From Jeotgalibacillus sp. S-D1 (lineage in GTDB: Bacteria > Bacillota > Bacilli > Bacillales > Jeotgalibacillaceae): a DNA stretch of 64,000 nucleotides. A model generated the notes under the pieces. It did no database searches. It saw only the letters and a program-made list of their open reading frames with translations, and was not told the DNA's origin. Positions 42,918 to 52,229 of the stretch are shown here, piece by piece. The position numbers were made by a program, and so were the translations under genes. The DNA is taken from assembly GCF_004358665.1 (NCBI RefSeq), contig NZ_SMZR01000001.1, positions 1-64,000 of the forward strand, read 5' to 3'. Every line of letters begins with the position of its first letter. Positions within the stretch are counted from its first letter, which is position 1.

Positions 42918-42958
42918 AAACAGCCTGAAGTCGTCTAACACGAATTCAGGCTGTTTTT
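42916..42958 (+). terminator. Terminator of topB, left copy of a duplicated hairpin
   Basis: AAAAACAGCCTGAA/TTCAGGCTGTTTTT hairpin with a long T-run. About 35 of 41 bases match the hairpin at 49100-49143. Confidence 0.85.
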
Positions 42959-43265
42959 ATTTTTTTTTTGAGCGACCAGAATATAAGGAAGATTTCCAGA
43001 GAACAAAATAAGTTGCCTTTACAAGTGTTATTCTACGTCCTCCCGCTGTGCTAGCATACATGATAAATGCTGGAGAGGAGACACTAGATTAATCTCAATA
43101 ATTCTGTTTTCCAATTGAACATTCGCTTTTAGGAAAATGGCTCCTATATGTCAACACAGCATATAGAGTATATTGTTGTGCAGACAATTCGACAATATTC
43201 GGACCCAAAAGCAATACAGATTTCTCAAAGGGTATTGTATTGTAAAGACAGGGGAGGACAATAGG
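42959..43265. other. Intergenic region before the PRD regulator, nothing recognised
   Basis: About 300 bases after the topB terminator. No ORF with a ribosome binding site, no clear cre site, no S- or T-box. The direct promoter of the PTS block should be here, but I find no convincing -35/-10 pair. Confidence 0.5.
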
Positions 43266-45332
43266 ATGTTTTTAGATGAAAGAAGCGCTAACTTACTGCA
43301 ACTATTGCAACACTCATCTGTTCTGAAAATGAGTGAGCTCGAAGAACAAACCGGTCTAACTCGAAGACAACTGCAATATGGAATAGGAAAAGCGAATGAT
43401 TGGCTCCAATCTCATGGATATCAACCCATTGGGTATGACCGAAAAGTAGGGTATTACTTGTCTGACAAAATTAGGGATGAGGATTTGCAAGTAAAGCTCA
43501 CTAAACGAACCTATGTATTTTCTGAGATGGATCGAGAAAAGGTCTTCTATTTAATGCTTTTACTCAATCCGGAGCCGTTATCGATTTATCATTTTCAAAA
43601 TTGTACAGGAGTTTCTCGCAATACAGTATTGAAAGATTTGCAGCGGCTTAAGGAAAAGACAAAACTGCAACAACTAAACATTAAATATTCCAAGCAGAAT
43701 GGTTACTTGATAAAAGGCGACAGTAACATTAAGAGATACGTCATTGAACAACTCATACACGATGTATTCCATAGTACAAGCAGTAATCTCATTATTGAAA
43801 GTATTTGGGGAGATCGGGATGAACAAATTCGTTCTATTCAGTTGCAATTAGAGCAGGCAGAAAGTCAATTAGGCATTACATTTACGGATGAACGCCTGCA
43901 AGAGCTGACCTATCTGTTTTTATGTACAGATCAGCTAATTGGATTGGGAGAAGGATTACAATCGATCCATAGTTGGGAGCAGCTGACTGCCACTAAAGAA
44001 TACAAACTGGTAGTGAAAATGACACAAACAGCTGCTTTTGAATCTGTTTGGAATCAAACTGAACACTTATATGCTGCTTTACATCTATTAAGTAAGAATC
44101 GAACAAGAGATATATCCCCGTTGCAAGAAGATAATGTCATTCAAGATCTCTTGCGTAAAATTGTAAAAGAGTTTGAGAAGTTAGCATGCATTCAGTTACA
44201 TGAAAAGGATCTGTTCTATCAACAGTTGTATGTCCATTTCAGACCGGCATATTACCGGATTATGTATCGTATTCCCATTAAAAATACAATGGCTGAGAAA
44301 ATTCAAAGAGTATATCCCGAGCTGTACCATCTGACAAAAAAATCATTATGGCAAGTAGAACAAGTGATAGGCTTTTCCGTTCCAGCAGATGAGGTGGCCT
44401 ATTTTACTGTCCACTTTGGAGGATGGCTGCGCAGACAGGGAACGGCACTGGACGATCGAAAGCGAGCGATTGTTGTGTGCCCAAGTGGGGTTGGGATCAG
44501 TAATATCTTAATCTATACCTTAAGGGAATTGTTCCCTGACATTTTATTCTTAGATGCTTTATCCATTCGGGATGCGGCCAATTATCCCCTGACATATGAT
44601 CTGGTGTTTTCAACTGTACACATCAGAACAGAAGCAGCATTATTTGTGGTTCCGCCCATTTTAGAAATGCAGGACAAGCAAAAGCTTCGTCAGCAAGTGA
44701 TGCAGGAGTTGTATGGATATACCACGCAGAACCTGGATGTTGATTCGTTGCTAGAGATTATTTCTCAATATGCCAAAATAACTGAGCCAAATGAACTCAA
44801 GAAAGCACTACAATCACAGATCTTTACACAAACTCAAAAAATTAATAATCATTATTTGGAAGGGGCGGGAAAACCAGTGTTAGAAGAACTACTCACATCA
44901 AAAACCATTCAATTGCAGTCCCGTGTTTCAGATTGGAAAGAAGGCATCCGAGTCGCATCCGAGCCTCTTGTCGAATTGGGAACAGTAGAAGAAAGATATG
45001 TGGAGGCAATGATTCAATCGATTGAAGAGAATGGACCATACGTCATTATTACTCCAGGAGTAGCCATTCCTCATTCACGTCCAGAAGATGGAGTGCGGTC
45101 TTTATCTATGAGTCTTTTGAGACTGGATGAAGCGGTAGACTTTGCCCCAGATAAACCTGTTCGATTGATTATTGTATTGGCTGCGGCTGATAGTGATTCC
45201 CATTTACGGGCATTAGTTCAGTTGACCCAATTACTAGGAGAACCGTCTAACATCGAAGATATGTTACAGAGCTCAGATAAATCAGTGCTATTAGATTACA
45301 TTCATAAATATTCAGAGGAGGAAACAATATGA
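43266..45332 (+). CDS. PRD-containing transcriptional regulator with EIIB and EIIA domains
   Basis: 688 residues, MtlR/LicR/UlaR-like activator. Domains in order: N-terminal helix-turn-helix (MSELEEQTGLTRRQLQYGIGK near residue 27), a second HTH_Mga-like part (CTGVSRNTVLKDLQRLKEK near 115), two PRDs (about 190-390; conserved His in LYAALHLLS and YFTVHFGGW), a GatB-like EIIB domain with Cys in VVCPSGVGISNIL near 400, and a C-terminal EIIA domain with active His in ITPGVAIPHSRPEDGV near 595. The EIIA domain is of the mannitol/ascorbate type. There is no separate EIIA gene nearby, so this protein may also serve as the EIIA of the transporter. The start has GGGGAGG. Overlaps the EIIB gene by 4 bases. 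Confidence 0.88.
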   Translation: MFLDERSANLLQLLQHSSVLKMSELEEQTGLTRRQLQYGIGKANDWLQSHGYQPIGYDRKVGYYLSDKIRDEDLQVKLTKRTYVFSEMDREKVFYLMLLLNPEPLSIYHFQNCTGVSRNTVLKDLQRLKEKTKLQQLNIKYSKQNGYLIKGDSNIKRYVIEQLIHDVFHSTSSNLIIESIWGDRDEQIRSIQLQLEQAESQLGITFTDERLQELTYLFLCTDQLIGLGEGLQSIHSWEQLTATKEYKLVVKMTQTAAFESVWNQTEHLYAALHLLSKNRTRDISPLQEDNVIQDLLRKIVKEFEKLACIQLHEKDLFYQQLYVHFRPAYYRIMYRIPIKNTMAEKIQRVYPELYHLTKKSLWQVEQVIGFSVPADEVAYFTVHFGGWLRRQGTALDDRKRAIVVCPSGVGISNILIYTLRELFPDILFLDALSIRDAANYPLTYDLVFSTVHIRTEAALFVVPPILEMQDKQKLRQQVMQELYGYTTQNLDVDSLLEIISQYAKITEPNELKKALQSQIFTQTQKINNHYLEGAGKPVLEELLTSKTIQLQSRVSDWKEGIRVASEPLVELGTVEERYVEAMIQSIEENGPYVIITPGVAIPHSRPEDGVRSLSMSLLRLDEAVDFAPDKPVRLIIVLAAADSDSHLRALVQLTQLLGEPSNIEDMLQSSDKSVLLDYIHKYSEEETI

Positions 45333-45595
45333 AAATCATGGTTGTTTGTGGAAACGGATTGGGAAGCAGTTTTATTATGGAGATTAATGTAAAGAAAGCG
45401 TTAACAGAAATGGGGAAGACAGCAGAGGTAGGTCATACTGATTTAACATCAGCAAGAACGGAACAAGCAGATATTTTCATCGGAGCTGCGGATATTGTAG
45501 GTCAACTGGAAGATGGAAGTCGTACGATTGTTACGTTAGAAAACATGATGAGCATTTCGGAAATTACATCTAAACTGGAGCCGCATTTAGAATAA
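45329..45595 (+). CDS. ulaB: PTS EIIB component, ascorbate (UlaB/SgaB) family
   Basis: 88 residues, a small soluble EIIB. The phosphorylated Cys lies in MVVCGNGLGSSF near residue 8, as in lactose/ascorbate-type EIIB. It would pass phosphate from an EIIA to the sugar carried by the membrane EIIC encoded next. Starts inside the end of the regulator gene and lies about 20 bases before the EIIC gene. The substrate is not settled by the family name. Confidence 0.85.
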   Translation: MKIMVVCGNGLGSSFIMEINVKKALTEMGKTAEVGHTDLTSARTEQADIFIGAADIVGQLEDGSRTIVTLENMMSISEITSKLEPHLE

Positions 45596-45625
45596 AACAA
45601 ACATCAATGAAGGGGGATGAACGTG

Positions 45626-46897
45626 ATGTTAGAAATTATCATGACAGATATTTTAGGAACTCCAGCGATATTAGTAGGACTTTTTGCGCTGGTAGGATTG
45701 CTTCTGCAACGCAAAGCCACTGCCGATATTGTCTCAGGGACGTTAAAAACGGTAATGGGCTTTGTGATCATTGGAGCTGGTGCGACGGTTCTAATTGGTT
45801 CTCTGGATATATTTGGTGAAATGTTTAATGTTGCTTTTAATGTCCAGGGAGTAATCCCAAATAATGAAGCGATCGTAGCTGTTGCCCAAAGCGAGTTTGG
45901 GACTACAACGGCACTGATTATGGTGTTCGGTATGATCGTGAACATTATACTGGCCCGTTTTACCCGTTTTAAATATATTTTTCTAACAGGTCACCACACT
46001 TTATTCATGGCCTGTTTACTTGCAGTTACGTTATCTGTGGGAGGATTAACAGGTGCTCCTCTTATCTTAGTTGGTTCTCTTATCCTGGGTCTATGTATGG
46101 TCATTTTTCCAGCTATCCTGCAGCCATATGTACGTCAAATCACAGGAAGCGATGATTTTGCAGTCGGGCACTTTGGTACAATTGGATACTTTGTTTCTGC
46201 AAAAGTTGGAAAACTGTTTGGAAATAAGGAAAAAACAACAGAACAGATTAAAGTGCCTCAATCCCTTGGGTTTTTACGAGATACGTCAGTAGCTGTATCG
46301 CTTACTATGGCAATATTCTTTGTTGTTGTCGCTTTGTTTGCTGGTCAGGGATATATTGAATCCAATCTCTCAGCAGGTTCCAATTTTATAGTATTCTCAC
46401 TAATGCAAGCGATCACATTTGCTGCAGGGGTTTACATTATCCTGGCTGGTGTACGTATGCTGATTGCAGAAATTGTTCCTGCGTTCAAGGGAATTGCTGA
46501 GAAAATTGCTCCAAATACGAAGCCAGCACTGGATTGTCCAACGGTCTTTCCATTTGCACCAAACGCTGTAATCATTGGCTTTTTAGCTAGCTTTGCAGCT
46601 GGACTCCTGGCCATGTTTTTACTTCCTGTTGTGGGTCTGAAAGTAATTGTGCCAGGATTAGTACCGCACTTCTTTACAGGTGCAGCAGCAGGTGTGTTCG
46701 GGAATGCTACCGGTGGCAGGCGTGGGGCTTTGTTTGGAGCATTTGCAAATGGAATCTTGATTAGTTTCTTACCTGCGATCCTATTAGTATTTTTAGGGGA
46801 CATTGGGTTTGAAGGAACGACATTTGGAGATTCAGACTTTGGTGTCATTGGAATATTAATCTTATCCATTTTGAAACTATTTGGAGCAGCAGGATAG
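45626..46897 (+). CDS. ulaA: PTS EIIC component, ascorbate (UlaA/SgaT) family
   Basis: 423 residues, integral membrane PTS permease of the AG (ascorbate-Gat) superfamily with about ten to eleven hydrophobic segments. Family stretches: GFVIIGAGATVLIGSLDIF near residue 46, FKYIFLTGHHTLFMA near 114, GSDDFAVGHFGTIGYF near 174 and FTGAAAGVFGNATGGRRGALFGAFANG near 345. GTG at 45623 and ATG at 45617 are possible starts; 45617 abuts the GGGGG tract, so 45623 or 45626 is likelier. It moves its sugar while the EIIB phosphorylates it. Confidence 0.88.
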   Translation: MLEIIMTDILGTPAILVGLFALVGLLLQRKATADIVSGTLKTVMGFVIIGAGATVLIGSLDIFGEMFNVAFNVQGVIPNNEAIVAVAQSEFGTTTALIMVFGMIVNIILARFTRFKYIFLTGHHTLFMACLLAVTLSVGGLTGAPLILVGSLILGLCMVIFPAILQPYVRQITGSDDFAVGHFGTIGYFVSAKVGKLFGNKEKTTEQIKVPQSLGFLRDTSVAVSLTMAIFFVVVALFAGQGYIESNLSAGSNFIVFSLMQAITFAAGVYIILAGVRMLIAEIVPAFKGIAEKIAPNTKPALDCPTVFPFAPNAVIIGFLASFAAGLLAMFLLPVVGLKVIVPGLVPHFFTGAAAGVFGNATGGRRGALFGAFANGILISFLPAILLVFLGDIGFEGTTFGDSDFGVIGILILSILKLFGAAG

Positions 46898-46994
46898 AAC
46901 GATTGGTTATTTGAAAAATCAAGGAGTAAAAACAGGATCACAGTTCCGCCCGCTGTGCATTAAATAAAATTTATAGTTGGAAGAGGAGCTATAT

Positions 46995-49007
46995 ATGACT
47001 AATTTTGATGAACTTGCCATTAATACGATTCGTACATTATCAATAGATGCCATCGAAAAAGCTAATTCAGGACATCCTGGCTTGCCAATGGGAGCAGCTC
47101 CTATGGTATATGAATTATGGACAAATCATATGAATCATAATCCAAATAATCCATCTTGGTTTAATAGAGATCGATTTGTTTTATCAGCAGGGCATGGATC
47201 GATGTTACTGTATAGCTTATTACACTTATCCGGTTATGATTTATCAATGAAAGATATTAAGAATTTCCGTCAATGGGGCAGTAAAACACCCGGACATCCT
47301 GAATTTGGACACACTCCTGGTGTAGAAGCCACTACAGGACCACTTGGACAGGGAATTGCAATGGCAGTCGGAATGGCGATGGCTGAACGCCATTTAGCCG
47401 CAACCTATAATAAAGAGGGTTACGAAGTAGTGAATCACTTCACTTACAGTATTTGCGGAGACGGAGATTTAATGGAAGGTGTATCTTCAGAAGCTGCTTC
47501 ATTAGCAGGACATCTTAAATTAGGACGCCTTGTCGTATTATATGATTCAAACGATATTTCACTAGATGGCGAATTAGATCGCTCATTCTCTGAAAGTGTG
47601 GAAAATCGTTTTAAAGCATACGGATGGCAAGTGATCCGTGTAGAAGATGGAAATAATTTAGTTGAAATTAACAAAGCAATAGAAGAATCAAAGGATGACT
47701 TAAATCGTCCAACGTTAATTGAAGTAAAAACAACCATTGGATATGGATCACCAAATCATGCAGGCACCTCAAATGTACACGGTGCACCACTGGGAAAAGA
47801 AGAAATAAAGCTAACAAAAGAAGCCTATAAGTGGACATTCGAAGAAGATTTCTATGTTCCTGAAGAAGTATATAGCCACTTCCATTCACACGTAGTGGAA
47901 GCTGGACAAAAGAAAGAAGAAGAATGGAATCAATTAGTTGCTGCGTATAAAGTAGAATATCCTGAAATGGCGGAAAAATTAGCTTATTCCATTGAAGGCA
48001 AATTGCCTGAAGGCTGGACAGAACAGTTACCATCGTATGAAGCTGGTACTAGTCTGGCATCACGCGCATCTTCAGGTGAGACATTAAATGCCATTGCAAA
48101 AGCGGTTCCTCAATTTTTCGGCGGTTCAGCTGATTTAGCTGGTTCAAACAAAACAACCATTAAAGATGCTGGCGATTTTTCTGCAACTAATTACGCCGGA
48201 CGTAACATCTGGTTTGGTGTACGTGAGTTTGCAATGGGGGCAACGTTGAATGGAATGGAGCTACATGGTGGTCTTAAGTTGTTTGGTGGCACATTTTTTG
48301 TGTTCTCTGACTACCTTCGTCCTGCGATACGTTTAGCAGCCTTAATGAACTTACCGGTTATTTATGTCTTCACACATGACAGTGTCGCGGTAGGAGAAGA
48401 CGGTCCAACTCATCAGCCGATTGAACAACTTGCTGCTTTAAGAGCCTTACCGAACATTAGTGTGATTCGTCCGGCAGATGGAAATGAAACAGTAGCCGCA
48501 TGGCAAATTGCGATGGAATCTACTGACACTCCGACGGCTTTGATTTTGTCTCGCCAAAATCTCCCTACAATAGCCGGAACGAAAGAACATGCCTATAAGG
48601 GTGTCAAGAAAGGGGCATATGTGGTTTCTAAATCCGAAACGGAAGAACCGCAGGCACTCTTGCTGGCAACAGGATCAGAAGTGCAGTTAGCTTTAGAAGC
48701 ACAGCGTGAATTGGCCAAGGAAAACATTTTCTTATCCGTCATTAGCTGTCCATCGTGGGATCGATTTGAAGCTCAATCAAAGGAATACCAAGAGTCTGTT
48801 CTTCCAGCCCATGTAAAGGCACGATTAGCAATCGAAATGGGATCATCTTTAGGGTGGGATCGCTATGTAGGGGACCACGGGGAGGTTTTGGCTATTAACG
48901 CTTTTGGTGCTTCGGGTGCGGAATCCAAAGTCTTAAAGGAATATGGTTTTACAGTTGAAAATGTAGTGATACAAGTAAAAAGACTATTAAAGTCTTTACC
49001 GTTATAA
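46995..49007 (+). CDS. tkt: Transketolase
   Basis: 670 residues, full-length transketolase. It exchanges two-carbon units between sugar phosphates in the pentose phosphate pathway. Visible: [15 protein letters not shown] near residue 22, [14 protein letters not shown] near 113, the ThDP motif [14 protein letters not shown] near 154 to [27 protein letters not shown] near 405, and [15 protein letters not shown] near 460. The ATG at 46995 has AGAGGAG. It sits directly behind the PTS genes rather than in a housekeeping place, which suggests that the imported sugar enters as a pentose phosphate. A second tkt is expected elsewhere in the genome. Confidence 0.95.
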   Translation: MTNFDELAINTIRTLSIDAIEKANSGHPGLPMGAAPMVYELWTNHMNHNPNNPSWFNRDRFVLSAGHGSMLLYSLLHLSGYDLSMKDIKNFRQWGSKTPGHPEFGHTPGVEATTGPLGQGIAMAVGMAMAERHLAATYNKEGYEVVNHFTYSICGDGDLMEGVSSEAASLAGHLKLGRLVVLYDSNDISLDGELDRSFSESVENRFKAYGWQVIRVEDGNNLVEINKAIEESKDDLNRPTLIEVKTTIGYGSPNHAGTSNVHGAPLGKEEIKLTKEAYKWTFEEDFYVPEEVYSHFHSHVVEAGQKKEEEWNQLVAAYKVEYPEMAEKLAYSIEGKLPEGWTEQLPSYEAGTSLASRASSGETLNAIAKAVPQFFGGSADLAGSNKTTIKDAGDFSATNYAGRNIWFGVREFAMGATLNGMELHGGLKLFGGTFFVFSDYLRPAIRLAALMNLPVIYVFTHDSVAVGEDGPTHQPIEQLAALRALPNISVIRPADGNETVAAWQIAMESTDTPTALILSRQNLPTIAGTKEHAYKGVKKGAYVVSKSETEEPQALLLATGSEVQLALEAQRELAKENIFLSVISCPSWDRFEAQSKEYQESVLPAHVKARLAIEMGSSLGWDRYVGDHGEVLAINAFGASGAESKVLKEYGFTVENVVIQVKRLLKSLPL

Positions 49008-49099
49008 AACGAGACTGAGCGATAAAAGTAGTTGGAATTCTATATATCAATTCTGGAATTAATGTCATTCAAGAACAAAAACCGCCAGCAAATAATAAG

Positions 49100-49143
49100 A
49101 AAAACAGCCTGATATTGTCTTACACGACATCAGGCTGTTTCTT
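49100..49143. repeat. Right copy of the duplicated hairpin, at the antiporter 3' end
   Basis: AAAAACAGCCTGAT/ATCAGGCTGTTT hairpin. Its middle is the stop and the last five codons of the minus-strand antiporter gene. About 35 of 41 bases match the topB terminator at 42916-42958. It may also end the tkt transcript. Confidence 0.75.
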
Positions 49144-50607
49144 CTTTTCAAGTATTTTTTTCAATTTCGCTTCGTGTTTGCTTGCCACTAAAATATAAAG
49201 GAAGTCACCTGCTTTAATTTCTGTTTCTCCATAAGGGGTAATTAATTCTTCATCCCTCACAATAGCGGTGATCGTCACTTCATTAGGGAATTCAATTTCA
49301 TGAAGCTTCTTTCCAACCAAATCGAGATCTTTATTTGTTTGAAACTGTACCATTTCAGCAGTTGCTTTCCCAATGGAAATCAGTTCAATTGAATGATGGG
49401 GTGTATCTTTTTTTGGTCCTGTTAAATGGAGTTTCTTTGCTACATAAGATATGGTCGAGCCTTGAAGCAGGGTTGATGTTAAGACGATAAAGAAAACGAC
49501 ATTAAAAAACAGCTGGCTGTTTTCCAGTCCTGCTACTACAGGGAAAGTAGCAAGTACAATCGGCACCGCTCCTCTGAGACCTGCCCAGGAAATGAACAAT
49601 TTCTCTTTACCTGTATATTTCATTCCAATGGTTGATAAATACACAGCAATTGGACGGGCGATAAAAATCAGCACAAGTGAAAGCAGCAGGCCGCTTCCAA
49701 TGATATCCCAGGTAAATAATTGTCCTGGAAATGAAAGAAGTCCTAGAATGATAAACATAAGGATTTGGGACATCCATGCAAACCCTTCATTAAATTGAAA
49801 GATTGAGTAGCGGTAGGTCAGCTCAGAATTTCCGATAACAAGTGCTGCTACATAAACGGCCAGAAATCCGCTTCCTCCAGCTACCTGGGTGATGCTATAG
49901 GCCAGCAGGGCAAATGCCAGCGAAAAGATGGGATAAAGTCCACTGGACTCAAGCTTAATTCTGTTAATGGAAACAGAAGCGATCTTTCCAAGTATCAGCC
50001 CAAAGATGAGACCGAGTCCCATCTGCCAAAAGAAAGACGGTATCAATCCCCATATGGAACTGCTGTCATTTGAAATCAGCTCAATAAAGGATAAAGTTAA
50101 AAAGACAGCCATAGGATCATTTGTCCCTGATTCCGCTTCAAGCGTGGCACCCATTTTTGCTTTAATATTACGTTCTTTTAATACAGCAAAAACAGCTGCG
50201 GCATCAGTGGATCCTACAATGGCACCAAACAGGAGCCCTTCCAGCAGTGTAACATTAAAGATAAGATAGGCGGAGTAACCGACGATACCTGAGGTGAGCA
50301 GTACGCCCAGTGTGGCTAATGATAAGGAAGGTACAGCAACAGAGCGGACCGTTGCCCATTTTGTCTGCATACCCCCTTCAAATAAAATAATAATAAGTGC
50401 ACAAATACCAATTAGCTGGGCAGTGTTGGCGTTATCGAAATACACAATCCCCAAGCCGTCACTGCCGATTATCATTCCGACCAGAATAAATAATACAAGT
50501 GAAGGCAGACCCAGTCTGTTGGAGAATTTCGCCACAATCACGCCGCATATAAGCAGCAGTCCCCCCAGCAGTACAAACGAGTCTATACCGAATGAACCAA
50601 TGAACAT
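49120..50607 (-). CDS. K+/H+ (or Na+/H+) antiporter, CPA1 NhaP2/CvrA type with RCK_C domain
   Basis: 495 residues. About twelve to thirteen membrane segments, with CPA1 marks IILFEGGMQTKW, GAIVGSTDAAAVFAVL and the ion-site region ATLEAESGTNDPMAVFLTL near residue 155, then SWAGLRGAVPIVLATFP. A C-terminal cytosolic TrkA-C (RCK_C) domain (about 400-485, ending GDFLYILVASKHEAKLKKIL) suggests nucleotide- or ion-gated control. It exports K+ or Na+ for protons. The ion cannot be fixed from sequence. The 3' end carries the duplicated hairpin. Confidence 0.88.
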   Translation of the reverse strand: MFIGSFGIDSFVLLGGLLLICGVIVAKFSNRLGLPSLVLFILVGMIIGSDGLGIVYFDNANTAQLIGICALIIILFEGGMQTKWATVRSVAVPSLSLATLGVLLTSGIVGYSAYLIFNVTLLEGLLFGAIVGSTDAAAVFAVLKERNIKAKMGATLEAESGTNDPMAVFLTLSFIELISNDSSSIWGLIPSFFWQMGLGLIFGLILGKIASVSINRIKLESSGLYPIFSLAFALLAYSITQVAGGSGFLAVYVAALVIGNSELTYRYSIFQFNEGFAWMSQILMFIILGLLSFPGQLFTWDIIGSGLLLSLVLIFIARPIAVYLSTIGMKYTGKEKLFISWAGLRGAVPIVLATFPVVAGLENSQLFFNVVFFIVLTSTLLQGSTISYVAKKLHLTGPKKDTPHHSIELISIGKATAEMVQFQTNKDLDLVGKKLHEIEFPNEVTITAIVRDEELITPYGETEIKAGDFLYILVASKHEAKLKKILEKKKQPDVV

Positions 50608-50675
50608 TTTTTTCCCCCTAAGTTGTTTCTATCAGGTTTGATGTGATGAAAAAATGATTTGTTTACAGCTGATAG

Positions 50676-51197
50676 CTATCTAAGCTGGTTCTCCTGCTCT
50701 TTATATAAGATGGCTTTTTCCATATATTCACGATTAATCCGCTCCATATCCTGAATGTCCTCTTCATTTAAGTCGCGGATTACCTTAGCCGGCCGGCCAA
50801 AAGCAAGTGTGTTTGGCGGGATTTTTTTGCCCTGGGGAACTAAGCTTCCAGCGCCTATAAAAGCACCTTCCCCGATTTCGGCCCCATCTAAGATGATTGA
50901 ACCCATGCCGATTAATGCTTTCTTTTTAATTGTGCAGCTATGTAAAATGACTTGGTGTCCAATGGTAACCTGGTCTTCAAGGATAAGTGGTGTGTTGGGA
51001 CTTTGATGGAGGATGGAATGGTCTTGGATATTTACTTTTTCGCCAATAATAGTGGGTGAAACATCTCCGCGTATTGTGGTGCCGAACCAGACGCTTGAAT
51101 GTGCTCCGATGGCTACATCGCCTGTGACGGTAGCCGAACCTGCGATATAAACAGATGGATCAATCATCGGGTGCAGACCTTTATAAGGAAGTATCAT
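50676..51197 (-). CDS. ytoA: Gamma-carbonic-anhydrase-like hexapeptide protein YtoA
   Basis: 173 residues. A left-handed beta-helix with hexapeptide repeats (IDPSVYIAGSATVTGDVAIGAHSSVWFG and on). The three zinc His of gamma carbonic anhydrases are present in outline: His in NIQDHSILHQ and in TIGHQVILHSC. A C-terminal helix (EDIQDMERINREYMEKA) covers the sheet. Homologue of B. subtilis YtoA (YrdA/CaiE-like), whose enzymatic role is not firmly known. Divergent from ytpA as in B. subtilis. Confidence 0.88.
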   Translation of the reverse strand: MILPYKGLHPMIDPSVYIAGSATVTGDVAIGAHSSVWFGTTIRGDVSPTIIGEKVNIQDHSILHQSPNTPLILEDQVTIGHQVILHSCTIKKKALIGMGSIILDGAEIGEGAFIGAGSLVPQGKKIPPNTLAFGRPAKVIRDLNEEDIQDMERINREYMEKAILYKEQENQLR

Positions 51198-51411
51198 GTT
51201 ATTGCTCCTTCTTATGAAAAGATTTATGATATAGTTTATTTTATCATATTATCATTTTTTATAGTTGTTTAAAGGCTCAAATCAGGAAGAAGCGGTGCGC
51301 AGGATAGTGTTTTATCGGATGTGCGTAGTGCTATCAGCTATCCTTTATATTTGCCAGTTATAAATTATATAAAGATAATATAAGTCCGATAGGAAGGTGA
51401 GGGGGATCTCC

Positions 51412-52215
51412 ATGTGGAAATGGGAAACAGATCAAGCTGCACACGGTGTTATTGTAATGATACACGGTGAATTAGAACATCATGCGCGTTACGGATGGCT
51501 AATCGAAATGTGGCGGTCAAAAGGCTACCACGTAATTATGGGCGACCTCCCGGGTCAAGGGATGGCTAAAAGAGCATCGCGTGGACATATTGACTCGTTT
51601 GACCAATATATTGAAGAAGTGAAAAAATGGATTGAGGCTTCTTATCAGTTTGATTTGCCAGTTTTTTTACTTGGTCACGGGATGGGAGGACTAATAGCAG
51701 TCCGGATGCTTCAGCAGATGAAGCTTGAGATTGCAGGGTTGATTTTATCTTCTCCGACATTTGCATTCAGGCATGCGCCATCAAAAGTTAGTCATGTTCT
51801 CTCAGGAGGCTTGAACAAACTTACACCTGAGCACAAATTTAATTTTGACTTCCCGATCGATAAGGCGACCCGCAATCAGGAGATCATTGAAATCGATAAA
51901 GAAGATCCCATTTATATAAATCGTATATCGGTCAGATGGTACCGTGAAATGCTGGTGGCAATGAAGCAGGTGCCGCTTGAAAACAAAAACTTTCCTGACG
52001 TTCCGCTGCTGTTAATGCAGGGGGGAGAGGATTTGCTGGTAGAAACCATGGTGGCAAAAAAATGGTTCAGAGATTTGGATCTGCACGAGATGCATTATAA
52101 AGAATGGCCCCAATGCTATCATGAACTTTTTAATGAACCTGAAAGAGATGAGATTTTTTCCTATACAGAATCCTTTACACGGAACCGGCTTCGCAATATT
52201 GGGTACGATGTTTAA
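51412..52215 (+). CDS. ytpA: Phospholipase-type alpha/beta hydrolase YtpA
   Basis: 267 residues. Monoglyceride-lipase-like hydrolase: HGELEHHARYG at the oxyanion hole near residue 22, nucleophile GHGMGG with Ser replaced-type check: the elbow reads LLGHGMGGLIA, so the residue at the nucleophile position is Gly-His-Gly-Met, not the usual G-x-S-x-G. Acid in GGEDLLVE and His in CYHELFNEP are present. B. subtilis YtpA is linked to bacilysocin (a lysophospholipid). Here the missing Ser puts catalysis in doubt. The ATG at 51412 has GGGGG; the longer frame is less likely. 14 bases before ytpB. Confidence 0.8.
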   Translation: MWKWETDQAAHGVIVMIHGELEHHARYGWLIEMWRSKGYHVIMGDLPGQGMAKRASRGHIDSFDQYIEEVKKWIEASYQFDLPVFLLGHGMGGLIAVRMLQQMKLEIAGLILSSPTFAFRHAPSKVSHVLSGGLNKLTPEHKFNFDFPIDKATRNQEIIEIDKEDPIYINRISVRWYREMLVAMKQVPLENKNFPDVPLLLMQGGEDLLVETMVAKKWFRDLDLHEMHYKEWPQCYHELFNEPERDEIFSYTESFTRNRLRNIGYDV

Positions 52216-52229
52216 GAAGAGGTGAAAAA

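Noticed and set aside
43021-43265. A cre (CcpA) site before the PTS block
   Set aside because: No stretch fits TGWAARCGNTWNCA closely enough.
45604-46941. Minus-strand open frames over the EIIC gene
   Set aside because: They mirror the hydrophobic codons of the real gene and lack sites.
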